Part shown: positions 9,137 to 19,745 of the stretch, piece after piece
Position numbering within the stretch: position 1 is the first letter of the stretch
Layout: the number at the start of each line of letters is the position of its first letter
Assembly: GCA_903918115.1 (NCBI GenBank)
Contig: CAIXDG010000004.1
Location: forward strand, 1 to 51,674
DNA from: an uncultured beta proteobacterium
Lineage (GTDB): Bacteria > Pseudomonadota > Gammaproteobacteria > Burkholderiales > Burkholderiaceae
Length of the DNA: 51,674 bases
Direction of reading: 5' to 3'
Notes under the pieces: model-generated
Told to the model about the DNA's origin: nothing
What the model saw: the letters and a program-made list of their open reading frames with translations, nothing else
The model's database searches: none
Made by a program: the position numbers and the translations under genes

Positions 9137-10330
9137 TTAGCCTTCCGAGCCAGTTGCTAAAGCTACGGTATGCATATCTTTATCACCACGTCCGGAGAGA
9201 TTAATCAAAATGGTTTTATCTTTAGCTAAAGTTGGCGCCAGTTTGCATGCATAGGCAATCGCATGTGCCGACTCAAGTGCCGGAATGATGCCCTCAATTT
9301 GACAGCAGTCATGAAACGCTTTGAGTGCTTCAGCATCGGTAATGGCCACATAATCAGCGCGACCCGAATCTTTTAACCAGGCATGTTCAGGCCCCACTCC
9401 TGGATAATCCATGCCGGCAGAAACCGAATGGGTTTCAGCAATTTGGCCATTTTCATCTTGCAGCAAATAGGTTCGATTACCATGCAAAACGCCCGGTTTG
9501 CCAGCGCATAGTGCCGCCGAATGTGCACCACTAGCAATACCACGGCCAGCAGCTTCAACGCCAATGAGTTGGACTTCTGGGTATTCAATATAGGGATAAA
9601 AAATACCCATTGCATTTGAGCCACCGCCAACACAAGCCAAGACATAATCAGGTTGACGGCCAATCATTTCAGGCATTTGTACTTTGCATTCTTCACCAAT
9701 CACACTTTGAAAATCACGCACCATCATCGGGTATGGGTGAGGTCCTGCCACAGTACCAATAATATAAAAAGTATCTTCAACATTCGTCACCCAATCACGC
9801 ATGGCTTCGTTTAAAGCGTCTTTAAGCGTTTTCGTACCCGATTCAACAGGTACTACTTTAGCGCCGAGTAACTTCATGCGATAAACATTTTGCGCTTGCC
9901 GCTCCACATCAACCGAGCCTTGGTAAACAGTGCAATCAAGGCCGTAGCGCGCGCAAATGGTGGCTGTCGCTACGCCATGTTGACCAGCGCCAGTTTCGGC
10001 AATGATGCGTGGCTTACCCATGCGCTTAGCTAGCATCGCTTGACCAATAACGTTATTAATGTTATGTGCACCAGTGTGATTTAAATCTTCGCGCTTCAAG
10101 TAAATTTGCGCGCCGCCGAGCATGTCACTCCAACGTTTTGCGTGATATACCGGTGAAGGACGACCCACAAAATGTTTGAGCTCACTATGAAACTCAGCTA
10201 AAAATTCAGGATCGTGTTGATAGCGGGCATAAGCCTGCTTCAGCTCTTCCAAGGCAAACATCAGCGTTTCAGAAACAAAAACACCACCATATGGGCCAAA
10301 GTGGCCACGGGAATCGGGTTTATCGTACAT
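9137..10330 (-). CDS. trpB: Tryptophan synthase beta subunit TrpB, catalytic lysine position encodes Asn
   Basis: PLP enzyme that condenses indole with serine to give tryptophan, in complex with TrpA. The 397 residues and nearly all motifs are canonical: the [11 protein letters not shown] segment, the AETGAGQHG loop with the catalytic Glu, the GGGSNAMG phosphate-binding loop and the C-terminal LSGRGDKD. The exception is residue 90. The family sequence GAHK(I/T)N is here GAHNIN, so the lysine that forms the Schiff base with PLP (K87 in E. coli and Salmonella) reads as Asn (codon AAC, plus-strand bases 10061-10063). A one-base change restores Lys. This is either a sequence error or a subunit unable to carry out normal catalysis. 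The reading frame is otherwise intact. Confidence 0.95.
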   Translation of the reverse strand: MYDKPDSRGHFGPYGGVFVSETLMFALEELKQAYARYQHDPEFLAEFHSELKHFVGRPSPVYHAKRWSDMLGGAQIYLKREDLNHTGAHNINNVIGQAMLAKRMGKPRIIAETGAGQHGVATATICARYGLDCTVYQGSVDVERQAQNVYRMKLLGAKVVPVESGTKTLKDALNEAMRDWVTNVEDTFYIIGTVAGPHPYPMMVRDFQSVIGEECKVQMPEMIGRQPDYVLACVGGGSNAMGIFYPYIEYPEVQLIGVEAAGRGIASGAHSAALCAGKPGVLHGNRTYLLQDENGQIAETHSVSAGMDYPGVGPEHAWLKDSGRADYVAITDAEALKAFHDCCQIEGIIPALESAHAIAYACKLAPTLAKDKTILINLSGRGDKDMHTVALATGSEG

Positions 10331-10369
10331 AGATACCTCTTCTAATTAATCAGCAACCGCTCTTAACGG

Positions 10370-11038
10370 TTAATTTGGTGTATCGGTAGCGCGTACCGCC
10401 TCAATAAATGCACGGATTAGCGCTGGATCTTTTACGCCTTTGGTAATTTCAACGCCGCTCGAAATATCCACTGCGCAAGGTCGCAAGCGAGCAATTGCCT
10501 CGCCGACGTTGCGAACGTTCAACCCACCACTCAAAACGACCCGATGCGCGTTTGCGCTTAGCCATAACTGTGGAATCCCTTGCCAATTAAAAGGTAGCCC
10601 GCCGCCTCCATATCCATCAACCAATGCATCGAGGAGAAAACCGCTGGCCATGTCATATTGTAGGGAAAAATTAGCAAAGGCGAAATTATCCCCAATTCTG
10701 GCCGCTTTAAGCCAAGGCTGCCCTGCCGCTAGCCTAATGCAATCAGCGGGCGACTCATCCCCATGAAATTGCCATAGGGTAATGGGTAGATTGGCGCGAA
10801 TCTCCTCAACCTCAGCCTCGCTGGGGTTCACTAGCAAGGCGACCACATCGACGCCAGCGGGTATGCCCCGCATGAGTTCCGCTGCTAAGGCGATAGAAAC
10901 GGCCCGGGGGCTAGGTGGATAAAAAACCAAGCCGATCGCATCTGCGCCAGCCTCAACGGCTGTATTCACTGCTGCCGTATCCCTTAAGCCGCAAATTTTA
11001 ATTCTGGTTTTACCGGGAGAGTATTGAAGTAAGCCCAT
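10370..11038 (-). CDS. trpF: Phosphoribosylanthranilate isomerase TrpF
   Basis: Third dedicated step of tryptophan synthesis: Amadori rearrangement of phosphoribosylanthranilate to the ribulose-phosphate form. The catalytic acid/base pair is visible as C16 in the N-terminal KICGLRD motif and the Asp of AVDISSGVE near the C-terminus. The 222 residues are normal for a stand-alone TrpF. It lies 3 bases after truA and 39 bases before trpB. The remaining trp genes (trpE, G, D, C) are not in this window. Confidence 0.94.
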   Translation of the reverse strand: MGLLQYSPGKTRIKICGLRDTAAVNTAVEAGADAIGLVFYPPSPRAVSIALAAELMRGIPAGVDVVALLVNPSEAEVEEIRANLPITLWQFHGDESPADCIRLAAGQPWLKAARIGDNFAFANFSLQYDMASGFLLDALVDGYGGGGLPFNWQGIPQLWLSANAHRVVLSGGLNVRNVGEAIARLRPCAVDISSGVEITKGVKDPALIRAFIEAVRATDTPN

Positions 11039-11041
11039 AGG

Positions 11042-11935
11042 TTAAGGATAAGCCTCTTGTGGTTTTGCAGGGTGAAACGCTAAAGCCTCTAGCACGTCAT
11101 AAGGTAACCAAGAATGGCTCAGCCAAGGTTGAGGAATAGCAAATTCCTGGGGATATTTGACTTCCATTAAATATAATCCGTCGGCAGAAAATGTAGGTGC
11201 CGCAATCTGCCGATTTTGCGAAGCAAGCACGGCGGCCAACCAAGCACTTGATTGCTTACCTAAACCCACTGCAAGCAAACTGCCCACAAGATTGCGAACC
11301 ATATGATGCAAAAAAGCATTGGCGCGGATTTTAAAAAATAACCACGGCTCCTGATCGAGTATGGTAATTTCATACAGGTGCTTAACGGGTGTTTTACTTT
11401 GGCACTCAGCTGCTCGAAAAGCCGAAAAATCATGCTCACCAATTAAGCTGGCAGCGGCGGCTTGCATAGCAGCGATATCAAACCATTCCTGCGCTGGCAG
11501 CATTAAATAACCTGCCCGTTGCGCCACAGTGGGCGCCCGACACGGGCCAGCATGTAAGGCATAAAGGTAGGTGCGCTCATAGGCAGAAAAACGGGCATCA
11601 AACGTATTCGCTACCTGTTGAGCCCAATTCACCACAATGGCTTGCGGTAAGTAACGATTTAATCCCCGTACCCATGACCAAGCATCGCGCTCAACTGTGA
11701 CATCAACATGGACAACCTGTCCTAAAGCGTGAACACCCGTGTCCGTGCGTCCTGCAGCAGTAACCCGTAAGGGCATAGCGGCATTATCCGCAGCGATAAA
11801 ACGCGTCAGGGCTTGCTCTAAATGATCCTGGACTGTATTGCCACTAAGCTGAGATTGCCAGCCGGAAAATGAACTACCATCGTATTGCAAGCCAAGAGCA
11901 ATGCGTTTGCTTAGCACCTTAAACGCCGCGCTCAT
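11042..11935 (-). CDS. truA: tRNA pseudouridine(38-40) synthase TruA
   Basis: Converts uridines 38-40 of the tRNA anticodon arm to pseudouridine. The catalytic aspartate is D65 in [14 protein letters not shown]. Other family landmarks are the [13 protein letters not shown] strand (15-27) and [11 protein letters not shown] near the C-terminal part. The length of 297 fits. Its ATG lies inside the end of the fimV-like gene (17-base overlap), and trpF follows after 3 bases, so it is embedded in the operon. Confidence 0.95.
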   Translation of the reverse strand: MSAAFKVLSKRIALGLQYDGSSFSGWQSQLSGNTVQDHLEQALTRFIAADNAAMPLRVTAAGRTDTGVHALGQVVHVDVTVERDAWSWVRGLNRYLPQAIVVNWAQQVANTFDARFSAYERTYLYALHAGPCRAPTVAQRAGYLMLPAQEWFDIAAMQAAAASLIGEHDFSAFRAAECQSKTPVKHLYEITILDQEPWLFFKIRANAFLHHMVRNLVGSLLAVGLGKQSSAWLAAVLASQNRQIAAPTFSADGLYLMEVKYPQEFAIPQPWLSHSWLPYDVLEALAFHPAKPQEAYP

Positions 11936-13403
11936 TTAATGACTGCAAAAGGTTTTGGGCTGCATTAAAAAGGGCAAGATTGGCAGGTAAGTCAGCGGCT
12001 AATTCAGCGCACATAATCTCCTCTAGACAAGCCCGGGCAGCCGTAAAATCTTCAATGGTGATGTAAGCGCGCGCTAAATTTAATTTAACCTGTAAGGCCT
12101 CTGGCGCTAACGCTGCCGAGGTAGCTTTCAACTGCGGATCAAGCCGCTCAAACTGAGGCGGGTATCCCAAATCAAGATTAAGGCCAGCAAACAGTGCTTT
12201 GGCGCGGGGTGGGATTTCTGCTGATGAATTGCCTGACTTCGTCTGCTTCACTGCTGACTTAGCGAAGTCGGCTATATCGTCAATTTGTACCGCTTGAACT
12301 CGCTCTGCTTGGCGGGTATAGCGCGCTAAAAACCAAAATAAAATGCCAGTTAGCAGCAATATTACACCCACTAACATCAGCGGACCCCAAGCCAACGATG
12401 GGGGTGATTTAACCCCCTGCTGCACGGCCTTCTGCTGATTTAATAAAACTTGTAAATCAGCGATATTTTTTTCCAACTCTGCTGCACGAGCCCGCGCTTG
12501 CGATAGCGCTTGCTCTTGCACCACCAGCTCTTCTTGGAAGCGCCGTTGCTCAGCATCAGCACCAATGCCAGGGCCTATTTTTAAGCGGTCGAGGGCGAAT
12601 TGATCTGGATTATTTTCTTTATCTTTCAACGATTTAGAAGTATTACTTACTTTAGAATCTGGATCTTTAGTTGCACTGCTTTCACCTGATTTCTTTAGCT
12701 CTGACCAATTTTCATTGCTTTTAGCCACAAAGGTTTTAGCGGCTGCTGGCGTAATCGATTGCAGCAGGGCTTGACTTGGCTTGTACAGTTCAGCGCCTGC
12801 ATTTAGGCGATGAATGCTGCCCCCAGCAAAGGCATCAGGATTGGCTTTATAGAGGGCCAATAAAGTTTCATCTAAGCTCGCTCCGCCTAGTTGGGGTGCC
12901 ATTTGCAGAGCGATTTCACTTAACGTTTGGCCTGGCTGCACCACCACTTTTTGCGCATCGGCCACTAATAAAGAATAGACTTTCGTGAGACTGCCAGAAG
13001 GCCAGGTCAATTGCACTAGAACATCTAAAAAAGGGTCTTGTTGAGCGGTTAAAACGCTATCCGACTGAATCCATAATTGGTATTGATTTTGACCTGCCGC
13101 CGATTTGCCCTGCCGCAAATTAACTTGGGGTTTTAATTCTAAAATCCGTTTTGAAATACTAAAACGGTCGAACGTTACCGCACTTGGCACCTCAACTGTT
13201 ATTTGCTCAACTAGCGGCAATTCATCTGGCGAGAGCAGCAAAGGAATTTCTGCGCGAAAAGGTTCACCCGGCCTTGAAGTGACTTGAGGTGAGCCTAAGG
13301 AAACTGCTGTTGCAGGCTGTAACCACCCCATAGTGATGAGGCAAAGAAGTACAGCAAAAAAACTGAACCGCTGCTGTCTCAGGCCCAGATTAAGTATCAG
13401 CAT
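11919..13403 (-). CDS. fimV: FimV/HubP-like peptidoglycan-binding polar protein, short form
   Basis: FimV family proteins organise the cell pole and assist type IV pilus assembly. The frame is open upstream to 13586, but that part runs antiparallel to nothing and overlaps asd by nearly 200 bases. The ATG at 13403 is chosen because it begins a clear signal peptide (hydrophobic 13-28, then [10 protein letters not shown]). This gives 494 residues and a 14-base overlap with asd. Order: FimV N-terminal beta domain (about 33-150), LysM-like segment (about 153-209), Ser/Lys-rich linker, coiled coil (about 285-330), one membrane segment (about 340-360), and a C-terminal FimV/TPR-like helical region (about 400-494). 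Many FimV proteins have 700-1000 residues, so the acidic cytoplasmic part is much reduced. Confidence 0.82.
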   Translation of the reverse strand: MLILNLGLRQQRFSFFAVLLCLITMGWLQPATAVSLGSPQVTSRPGEPFRAEIPLLLSPDELPLVEQITVEVPSAVTFDRFSISKRILELKPQVNLRQGKSAAGQNQYQLWIQSDSVLTAQQDPFLDVLVQLTWPSGSLTKVYSLLVADAQKVVVQPGQTLSEIALQMAPQLGGASLDETLLALYKANPDAFAGGSIHRLNAGAELYKPSQALLQSITPAAAKTFVAKSNENWSELKKSGESSATKDPDSKVSNTSKSLKDKENNPDQFALDRLKIGPGIGADAEQRRFQEELVVQEQALSQARARAAELEKNIADLQVLLNQQKAVQQGVKSPPSLAWGPLMLVGVILLLTGILFWFLARYTRQAERVQAVQIDDIADFAKSAVKQTKSGNSSAEIPPRAKALFAGLNLDLGYPPQFERLDPQLKATSAALAPEALQVKLNLARAYITIEDFTAARACLEEIMCAELAADLPANLALFNAAQNLLQSLNERGV

Positions 13404-14574
13404 GGAGCAAAATGCGCAGCATGCGCCGTAAAGGTTCTGCTGCCCCCCAAGTGAGTTGGTCGCCGACGGTGAAAGCCCCGAGATACTCTGGCCCCATCGC
13501 CAGCTTGTGTAAACGTCCAACGGCAACAGTAAGCGTGCCGCTAATTGCAGCTGGCGATAACTCGCGTTCAGTCGCCACCCGTTCATTAGGTACCACTTTT
13601 ACCCAGGCGCTATCGGCCGCCAAGAGTGCTTCAATTTCTGCTATGGGTATGTCCCGCTTGAGTTTTACCGTTAAGCCCTGCGAGTGACAGCGCATCGCCC
13701 CCACGCGTACGCAAATACCATCAACTGCAATACTGCCAGGCGCCCGAAATGGCGGCTTGCCTAAAATCTTATTAAGCTCGGCACCACCCTTCCACTCTTC
13801 TCGGGTTTGGCCAAACTCGACTGGCTCGTCAATCCAAGGAATCACACTACCCGCTAAAGCAGTGTCACGAAAATGGGTTTTGGGGAAATCGGTAGAGCGC
13901 ATTTGCGCACTGACTTTACGATCGATCGCTAAAATTTCTACCGCTGGATCAGCTAAATCACTTTGTGCGGCAGCGTGTAAAGCCCCCATTTGTAGCAATA
14001 ACTCACGCATATTTTGTGCGCCTGCGCCTGAGGCAGCCTGATAAGTCATGGCACTCACCCACTCGACTAAATTGGCTTTTAATAAACCGCCGATGGCCAT
14101 CATCATTAAGCTCACGGTGCAATTAGCGCCAATCCAATTTCGCTTGCCCGCAGCTAAGGCGGCGTCAATTACCGGGCGATTCACGGGATCTAAAACCAGC
14201 ACGACATCATCCTGCATACGTAAGGCACTGGCAGCGTCAATCCAATGACCATTCCAGCCGCTCGAGCGCAATTGGGGAAAAACTGCTTTGGTGTAATCGC
14301 CGCCCTGGCACGTCAGAATAATGTCGCAACGTCTGAGAGCTTCTAAATCATTAGCGTCTTGTAGGGTAGTAACTTTTTTAGTCACTTTTTGCCCGCCGAA
14401 TAAAGGCACTGGTGCCCCAGCATTGCTAGTGCTAAAAAAAACCGGGTCAATTAAATCGAAATCGTGCTCAGCCAACATGCGCTCCATCAGCACACTACCA
14501 ACCATACCGCGCCAACCCACGATACCGACTAAAGGTGGCTTACTAAATTGCTGCTCGACCGAAGAATTAACCAT
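13390..14574 (-). CDS. asd: Aspartate-semialdehyde dehydrogenase Asd
   Basis: Reduces aspartyl phosphate to aspartate semialdehyde, the branch point to lysine/diaminopimelate, threonine and methionine. The NADP-binding motif VGWRGMVGS lies at about 19-27. The catalytic cysteine is C152 in [11 protein letters not shown]. The acid/base histidine is in the [10 protein letters not shown] segment. The 394 residues, slightly longer than E. coli Asd (367), fit the Gram-negative class with a short N-terminal extension. It lies 31 bases after leuB, and its last 14 bases overlap the fimV-like gene. Confidence 0.95.
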   Translation of the reverse strand: MVNSSVEQQFSKPPLVGIVGWRGMVGSVLMERMLAEHDFDLIDPVFFSTSNAGAPVPLFGGQKVTKKVTTLQDANDLEALRRCDIILTCQGGDYTKAVFPQLRSSGWNGHWIDAASALRMQDDVVLVLDPVNRPVIDAALAAGKRNWIGANCTVSLMMMAIGGLLKANLVEWVSAMTYQAASGAGAQNMRELLLQMGALHAAAQSDLADPAVEILAIDRKVSAQMRSTDFPKTHFRDTALAGSVIPWIDEPVEFGQTREEWKGGAELNKILGKPPFRAPGSIAVDGICVRVGAMRCHSQGLTVKLKRDIPIAEIEALLAADSAWVKVVPNERVATERELSPAAISGTLTVAVGRLHKLAMGPEYLGAFTVGDQLTWGAAEPLRRMLRILLHADT

Positions 14575-14605
14575 AAATCACTTAATAAAAGATTGCCTAT
14601 TATCT

Positions 14606-15676
14606 CTAGGATAAAGCCTTCACGACTGCTTCACCCATTTCACGCGTACCCAACTGTTGAGTTCCAGGGGTATATATATCTACGGTACGGTAGCCTTGAC
14701 TCAACACGGTTTGTACAGCCCGTTCGATCCGAGCTGCTTCGGCAGGTAAACCCAAGGAATATCGCAGCATCATGGCCGCTGAAAGTATGGTCGCCAGCGG
14801 ATTAGCAATATTCTTACCGGCAATATCGGGCGCCGAACCGTGGCTTGGTTCGTACAAACCTTTATTATTTTTATCTAAAGATGCCGATGGCAACATCCCA
14901 ATCGAGCCCGTTAACATCGCCGCTTCATCCGACAAAATATCGCCAAATAAATTTCCCGTAACCACCACATCAAACGCTTTTGGGGCTTTAACCAGTTGCA
15001 TTGCGGCATTATCAACATACATATGACTTAATTCCACGTCACTATAGTCTTGGCTAAGGCGGGTCATTACATCACGCCAAAGTTGGGATGTTTCTAAAAC
15101 ATTGGCTTTATCTACGCTACAGACTTTTTTATTCCGCTTGCGCGCAGCTTCAAATGCGACACGACCAATACGCTCCACTTCTGGCTCGGTATAGTGCATG
15201 GTGTCAAAACCTTCACGCGCGCCTAAAAAAAGTGGGTGACTTGATTCACGAATTCCCCGTGGCGCTCCAAAGTAAATATCGCCATTGAGTTCACGCACAA
15301 TTAAGATATCTAGGCCGCCAATAATTTCTGGTTTTAAGCTCGATGCAGCGGTTAGTTCGGCATAACAAATTGCTGGACGAAAGTTGGCGAATAAACCAAG
15401 GTGTTTACGCAAACCCAGAATGGCTTGTTCAGGGCGCAATTCGCGCGCCAATGTATCGTATTTCCAGTCGCCCACTGCGCCAAATAATATTGCTGCGGCA
15501 GATTGCGCTAAAGCTAGGGTTGAGGGTGGCAAAGGATGTCCAGCCAAATCATAAGCAGCACCACCAACCGGGGCGAACTCTAAATCAAATTTAGGTCCCA
15601 AAGCCTTTAGCACTGAAACTGCTGCGGCAATAATTTCTGGCCCAATACCATCACCAGGGAGAACCGCAATTTTCAT
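14606..15676 (-). CDS. leuB: 3-isopropylmalate dehydrogenase LeuB
   Basis: NAD-dependent oxidative decarboxylase of leucine synthesis. The N-terminal [11 protein letters not shown] motif is present. The substrate region has the conserved [11 protein letters not shown] run and the catalytic lysine in [11 protein letters not shown]. The C-terminal [15 protein letters not shown] motif binds the cofactor. The length of 356 is standard. It follows leuD by 18 bases in the leuC-lipoprotein-leuD-leuB order typical of Burkholderiales. Confidence 0.96.
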   Translation of the reverse strand: MKIAVLPGDGIGPEIIAAAVSVLKALGPKFDLEFAPVGGAAYDLAGHPLPPSTLALAQSAAAILFGAVGDWKYDTLARELRPEQAILGLRKHLGLFANFRPAICYAELTAASSLKPEIIGGLDILIVRELNGDIYFGAPRGIRESSHPLFLGAREGFDTMHYTEPEVERIGRVAFEAARKRNKKVCSVDKANVLETSQLWRDVMTRLSQDYSDVELSHMYVDNAAMQLVKAPKAFDVVVTGNLFGDILSDEAAMLTGSIGMLPSASLDKNNKGLYEPSHGSAPDIAGKNIANPLATILSAAMMLRYSLGLPAEAARIERAVQTVLSQGYRTVDIYTPGTQQLGTREMGEAVVKALS

Positions 15677-15694
15677 AAAAACCTTTATGCGCCC

Positions 15695-16342
15695 TTAGGG
15701 CAGTTGGACATCAAGCCAAGGCATCCGCAAGAGCCGCTCAGCTTCATAGGATTTTATTTTATCGGCACTCTGCAGAGTCAAGCCAATATCATCAAACCCA
15801 TTCGTTAAACAATATTTTCGAAATGGCGTAATCTCGAACGGATAAATCTCATTATCGCCAGCAATTACCGTTTGTTGCTCCACATTGACGGTTAACTCGT
15901 AGCCTGGAAAGGCTAGCGTTGCATGAAAAAGATGGTCTATTTGCGACTCACTTAAAACAACAGGTAATAAGCCATTTTTATAACAATTATTAAAGAAAAT
16001 ATCAGCAAAACTTGGTGCTATTACGACCCGAAATCCATATTGCGCTAAGGCCCAGGGTGCATGTTCGCGTGAGCTACCGCAACCAAAATTTTTACGTGCC
16101 AATAAAATACCAGCGCCCTTATAACGCGCTTGATTTAAAACAAAATCTGGGTTCAGGGGTCGTACGCTGCAATCTTGGCCGGGCTCGCCATGATCTTTAT
16201 AACGCCACTCATCGAATAAGTTTTGACCGAAGCCCGTTTTTTTAATCGACTTTAAAAATTGTTTTGGAATAATGGCATCGGTATCGACATTCTCACGATC
16301 AAGCGGTGCCACTAGACCTTTATAGACAGTAAATTTCTCCAT
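15695..16342 (-). CDS. leuD: 3-isopropylmalate dehydratase small subunit LeuD
   Basis: Swivelling small subunit of isopropylmalate isomerase, partner of LeuC. The [13 protein letters not shown] motif that contacts substrate is clear, as is the N-terminal [12 protein letters not shown] segment. The 215 residues are normal for the bacterial LeuD class 1. It is separated from leuC by a small lipoprotein gene but transcribed in the same direction, so the two subunits are probably made from one transcript. Confidence 0.96.
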   Translation of the reverse strand: MEKFTVYKGLVAPLDRENVDTDAIIPKQFLKSIKKTGFGQNLFDEWRYKDHGEPGQDCSVRPLNPDFVLNQARYKGAGILLARKNFGCGSSREHAPWALAQYGFRVVIAPSFADIFFNNCYKNGLLPVVLSESQIDHLFHATLAFPGYELTVNVEQQTVIAGDNEIYPFEITPFRKYCLTNGFDDIGLTLQSADKIKSYEAERLLRMPWLDVQLP

Positions 16343-16373
16343 TAACGAATTTCCATTACGCTATTTTGCTCAA

Positions 16374-16637
16374 TTATTTTGCGGGCGCAACAACAACGGG
16401 CGTCACCACCACATCTTTACCCTGACTTAAGGAATCGCTCGGGTTAGCCTTATTTGCGGAACTAGGAGGACTACCTTTACTATTCATGGCTTGGCCCATG
16501 TTTTGAATATCTTTACCCATGCCGGTAACGGTATTTGTACAGCCTGAGCTCATCATCAAAAAGGCGGTGGCGAGAAAAGTGCCTTGGGCGAGTGCAATAA
16601 ATCTCGACCCGAGGGTACTGCGGCTCTTTAACGTCAT
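16374..16637 (-). CDS. Entericidin-like small lipoprotein
   Basis: Predicted lipoprotein of 87 residues. A basic, hydrophobic signal (about 10-31) leads to a lipobox ending at C33 (MSSGC). The sequence just after it, TVTGMGKDIQNMG, resembles the entericidin A/B family, whose members are tiny membrane lipoproteins of a toxin-antidote pair in E. coli. Unlike classic entericidins (about 45 residues) it carries a long Ser/Lys/Pro/Val-rich tail. It lies between leuC and leuD, a position I recall from other Burkholderiales. Its role there is unknown, and the family call rests on a short motif. Confidence 0.65.
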   Translation of the reverse strand: MTLKSRSTLGSRFIALAQGTFLATAFLMMSSGCTNTVTGMGKDIQNMGQAMNSKGSPPSSANKANPSDSLSQGKDVVVTPVVVAPAK

Positions 16638-16671
16638 TGATCAACCCCTTTATTTTTTTAATGACTCTTAT

Positions 16672-18081
16672 TTACGCAATTTTACTAACATCGACGAAAT
16701 GGCCTTCAATGGCGGCAGCTGCCGCCATGGCTGGACTAACTAAATGGGTTCTTCCGCCGGCGCCTTGACGCCCTTCAAAATTACGATTAGATGTTGAAGC
16801 GCAACGCTCGCCTGGCTCCAGACGATCGGCATTCATGGCCAAACACATCGAACAGCCAGGCTCTCGCCATTCAAAGCCTGCAGCTTTAAAAACCCGATCT
16901 AATCCTTCGCGTTCAGCTTGTGCTTTTACTAAGCCCGATCCAGGCACAACCATTGCGACCTTAATATTAGCAGCCACTTTCTTACCTAAGCGGTCAACCA
17001 CTTTTGCGGCTGCACGCAAATCTTCAATCCGACTGTTGGTGCATGAGCCAATAAACACCTTGTCGAGCTGAATGCTGGATATCGGCATACTCGGCAACAG
17101 GCCCATATACTCCAACGCACGCTCCATCGCTAAGCGCTTATTTGGGTCACGTTCTTTTTCCGGATCGGGTACACGCTCACCAATGGCCAAAACCATTTCT
17201 GGTGAAGTGCCCCAAGTCACTTGTGGCTGAATTTCTTCTGCGCGCAATTCAATCACTTGATCAAATACGGCATCCGCATCCGAATGCAGGCTTCGCCAAT
17301 ATTGCAAAGCATGGCGTAACACTTCGCCCTTTGGGCTATATGGACGCCCTTGAATATAATCAATCGTAGTTTCATCCACAGCGATTAAACCTGCACGAGC
17401 GCCAGCTTCAATGGCCATATTACAAACGGTCATGCGCCCTTCCATCGATAAATTACGAATCGCTTCACCAGCAAATTCAAGCGTGTAACCTGTGCCTCCA
17501 GCGGTTCCAATGCGCCCAATCACAGCTAAGACAATATCTTTAGCGGTACTACCAGGCGGCAAACGACCCTCTACCCTCACCAACATATTCTTACTTTTTT
17601 TCATTAGTAAGGTTTGTGTAGCTAAGACATGCTCAACTTCTGAAGTGCCAATTCCAAATGCGAGAGCACCAAAAGCGCCGTGGGTACTAGTGTGTGAGTC
17701 ACCACAGACGACTGTCATGCCAGGTAAAGTAGCGCCCTGCTCAGGGCCGATGACGTGAACAATGCCTTGACGCAAATCATTCATCTTAAATTGGGTAATA
17801 CCTAAACGATCGCAATTTTGATCGAGCGTATCGACTTGTAATTTAGAAATGGGGTCGGTAATGCCCGAAGCCCGATCAGTGGTTGGTACGTTGTGATCAG
17901 AAACCGCTAAATTAGCTGACAGTCGCCAAACTGGGCGCTGCGCTAAAGCTAAGCCTTCAAATGCCTGTGGGCTAGTTACTTCATGCAATAACTGCCGATC
18001 AATATAGAGCGTAGCTGTACCGTCATCTTCAGAATAGACGACATGGTCATCCCATAATTTGTCATACAAGGTGCGGGCCAT
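16672..18081 (-). CDS. leuC: 3-isopropylmalate dehydratase large subunit LeuC
   Basis: Aconitase-family large subunit carrying the [4Fe-4S] cluster for interconversion of 2- and 3-isopropylmalate. The cluster ligands are C347 (GSCTNSR) and C410/C413 ([10 protein letters not shown]). The [15 protein letters not shown] substrate loop is at about 124-138. The length of 469 is standard. The start is 19 bases downstream of gltA, which places leucine synthesis directly behind citrate synthase. This is a link between two acetyl-CoA-consuming condensation pathways, although leuA itself is not here. Confidence 0.96.
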   Translation of the reverse strand: MARTLYDKLWDDHVVYSEDDGTATLYIDRQLLHEVTSPQAFEGLALAQRPVWRLSANLAVSDHNVPTTDRASGITDPISKLQVDTLDQNCDRLGITQFKMNDLRQGIVHVIGPEQGATLPGMTVVCGDSHTSTHGAFGALAFGIGTSEVEHVLATQTLLMKKSKNMLVRVEGRLPPGSTAKDIVLAVIGRIGTAGGTGYTLEFAGEAIRNLSMEGRMTVCNMAIEAGARAGLIAVDETTIDYIQGRPYSPKGEVLRHALQYWRSLHSDADAVFDQVIELRAEEIQPQVTWGTSPEMVLAIGERVPDPEKERDPNKRLAMERALEYMGLLPSMPISSIQLDKVFIGSCTNSRIEDLRAAAKVVDRLGKKVAANIKVAMVVPGSGLVKAQAEREGLDRVFKAAGFEWREPGCSMCLAMNADRLEPGERCASTSNRNFEGRQGAGGRTHLVSPAMAAAAAIEGHFVDVSKIA

Positions 18082-18100
18082 GCAAAATCCTTAAAGAGGC

Positions 18101-19414
18101 TTATTTTCGTTCAGCAACTGCCGGTACGAATCTTTCAGTCTCGCCAATAAATAATTGCCGCGGACGACCAATTTTATATTCTGCATCGGTAATCATCTCT
18201 TCCCATTGCGCAATCCAACCCACGGTACGCGCTAAAGCAAACACGCAAGTGAACATATCAGTAGGAATGCCTAAGGCGCGCTGGACGATACCCGAATAAA
18301 AATCGACGTTAGGATACAGCTTGCGGCCGACAAAATACTCGTCTTCAAGGGCGATTTTCTCAAGGGTCATGGCCAACTTAAAGAGAGGATCATTTTCTAA
18401 GCCAAGTTCATTCAATACTTCATAGCAAGTTTCACGCATCAATTTTGCTCGCGGGTCAAAGTTCTTATATACCCGGTGACCAAAGCCCATTAAACGTACG
18501 CCTGAATTTTTATCTTTGACTTGAGCGATAAACTCGCCAATTTTTTCAACGCCACCATTATTTTGAATATTGGTCAGCATATCTAAACAAGCTTCATTTG
18601 CACCGCCATGCGCTGGACCCCATAAGCAAGCTATACCTGCAGAAATTGCTGCGAATGGATTGGTGCCAGAAGATCCGCATAAGCGCACAGTTGAAGTCGA
18701 TGCATTTTGCTCATGATCGGCATGCAAAATAAAAATTCGATCTAAGGCCTTGACCAATACCGGATTAATTTTATAAGGCTCGCATGGCGTAGCAAACATC
18801 ATGCGCATGAAATTCGCGGTGTAAGAAAGCGAATTATCAGGATAAATAAAAGGCTGTCCAATCGAATACTTATAAGACATCGCCACCAAGGTAGGCATTT
18901 TGGCAATCAGCCGAATTTGGGCAATATGGCGCGCCATTGGATCAGAGTAGTCGATTTGATCATGATAGAAAGCAGCCATTGCCCCAACCAGACCCGTTAA
19001 TACCGCCATGGGATGGGCATCACGGCGAAAGCCGCGCAAGAAAAATTGCATTTGCTCATGCACCATGGTGTGATGCATAACCAATTCTTCAAAGTTGATC
19101 TTTTCAGTTTGATTCGGTAATTTACCCTTTAGTAGTAAATAACAAATTTCTAAAAAGTCACACTTGCCAGCCAATTCTTGAATTGGATAACCGCGATAGA
19201 GTAATTCGCCTTTATCTCCGTCAATAAACGTAATTTTCGAACTACATGACGCTGTCGATAGAAAACCCGGGTCATAAGTGAACTTACCCGTTTGACCATA
19301 AAGTCGGCGTATATCAATAACCTCAGGGCCAACGGTACCCTTGTAGATAGGCAAGTCAATATCAGGTGTGCCATCAGAAAAAGAAAGCTTTGCTTTGATG
19401 TCGGATTCAATCAT
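18101..19414 (-). CDS. gltA: Citrate synthase GltA
   Basis: Condenses acetyl-CoA and oxaloacetate to citrate. The catalytic triad is intact: H269 (in PAHGGANEA), H313 (in [15 protein letters not shown]) and D371 (in YPNVDFYSG). The 437 residues and the N-terminal extension before the core resemble the hexameric, NADH-sensitive Gram-negative type. It follows sdhE by 51 bases, enough for a promoter of its own, although I cannot point to a convincing one. Confidence 0.97.
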   Translation of the reverse strand: MIESDIKAKLSFSDGTPDIDLPIYKGTVGPEVIDIRRLYGQTGKFTYDPGFLSTASCSSKITFIDGDKGELLYRGYPIQELAGKCDFLEICYLLLKGKLPNQTEKINFEELVMHHTMVHEQMQFFLRGFRRDAHPMAVLTGLVGAMAAFYHDQIDYSDPMARHIAQIRLIAKMPTLVAMSYKYSIGQPFIYPDNSLSYTANFMRMMFATPCEPYKINPVLVKALDRIFILHADHEQNASTSTVRLCGSSGTNPFAAISAGIACLWGPAHGGANEACLDMLTNIQNNGGVEKIGEFIAQVKDKNSGVRLMGFGHRVYKNFDPRAKLMRETCYEVLNELGLENDPLFKLAMTLEKIALEDEYFVGRKLYPNVDFYSGIVQRALGIPTDMFTCVFALARTVGWIAQWEEMITDAEYKIGRPRQLFIGETERFVPAVAERK

Positions 19415-19465
19415 GATTCATCCTCAAGGGTTCCAAATTAACAATAGGTCTTGCAATTGTGCTTC

Positions 19466-19735
19466 TTATTTCTCACGCAACATCAACAACAATTTCTGCA
19501 TCACCGGTGCTTCCATCGCATTGCCAAGGGCAGCCACTGTATTGCTACGACTTAATAACAGCTCCAGTAAATCATTGTCATCTAAAGCCAATAATTGGCT
19601 CAGAGCCTCACCGTGCTCTTGATCTAAAACTGCTTCATGGCGCTTAAAAAAACGCTCCAAAATTAAGTCGTTTTCTAATAACCCACGCCGTGCTGCAGCA
19701 TGCAAACGATAGCGCTCAACTGGGGTTAATGTCAT
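19466..19735 (-). CDS. sdhE: FAD assembly factor SdhE
   Basis: Small helical protein (89 residues) that promotes covalent attachment of FAD to the SdhA flavoprotein. The family signature RGxxE is present as RRGLLENDLIL (about 16-26). Length and position directly after sdhB are typical. It lies between sdhB and gltA, so it is probably co-transcribed with the complex it matures. Confidence 0.9.
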   Translation of the reverse strand: MTLTPVERYRLHAAARRGLLENDLILERFFKRHEAVLDQEHGEALSQLLALDDNDLLELLLSRSNTVAALGNAMEAPVMQKLLLMLREK

Positions 19736-19745
19736 TCTACTAATT

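Noticed and set aside
13404-13586. Upstream extension of the fimV-like frame
   Set aside because: It would overlap asd by almost 200 bases, and the signal peptide starts at the internal ATG at 13403.
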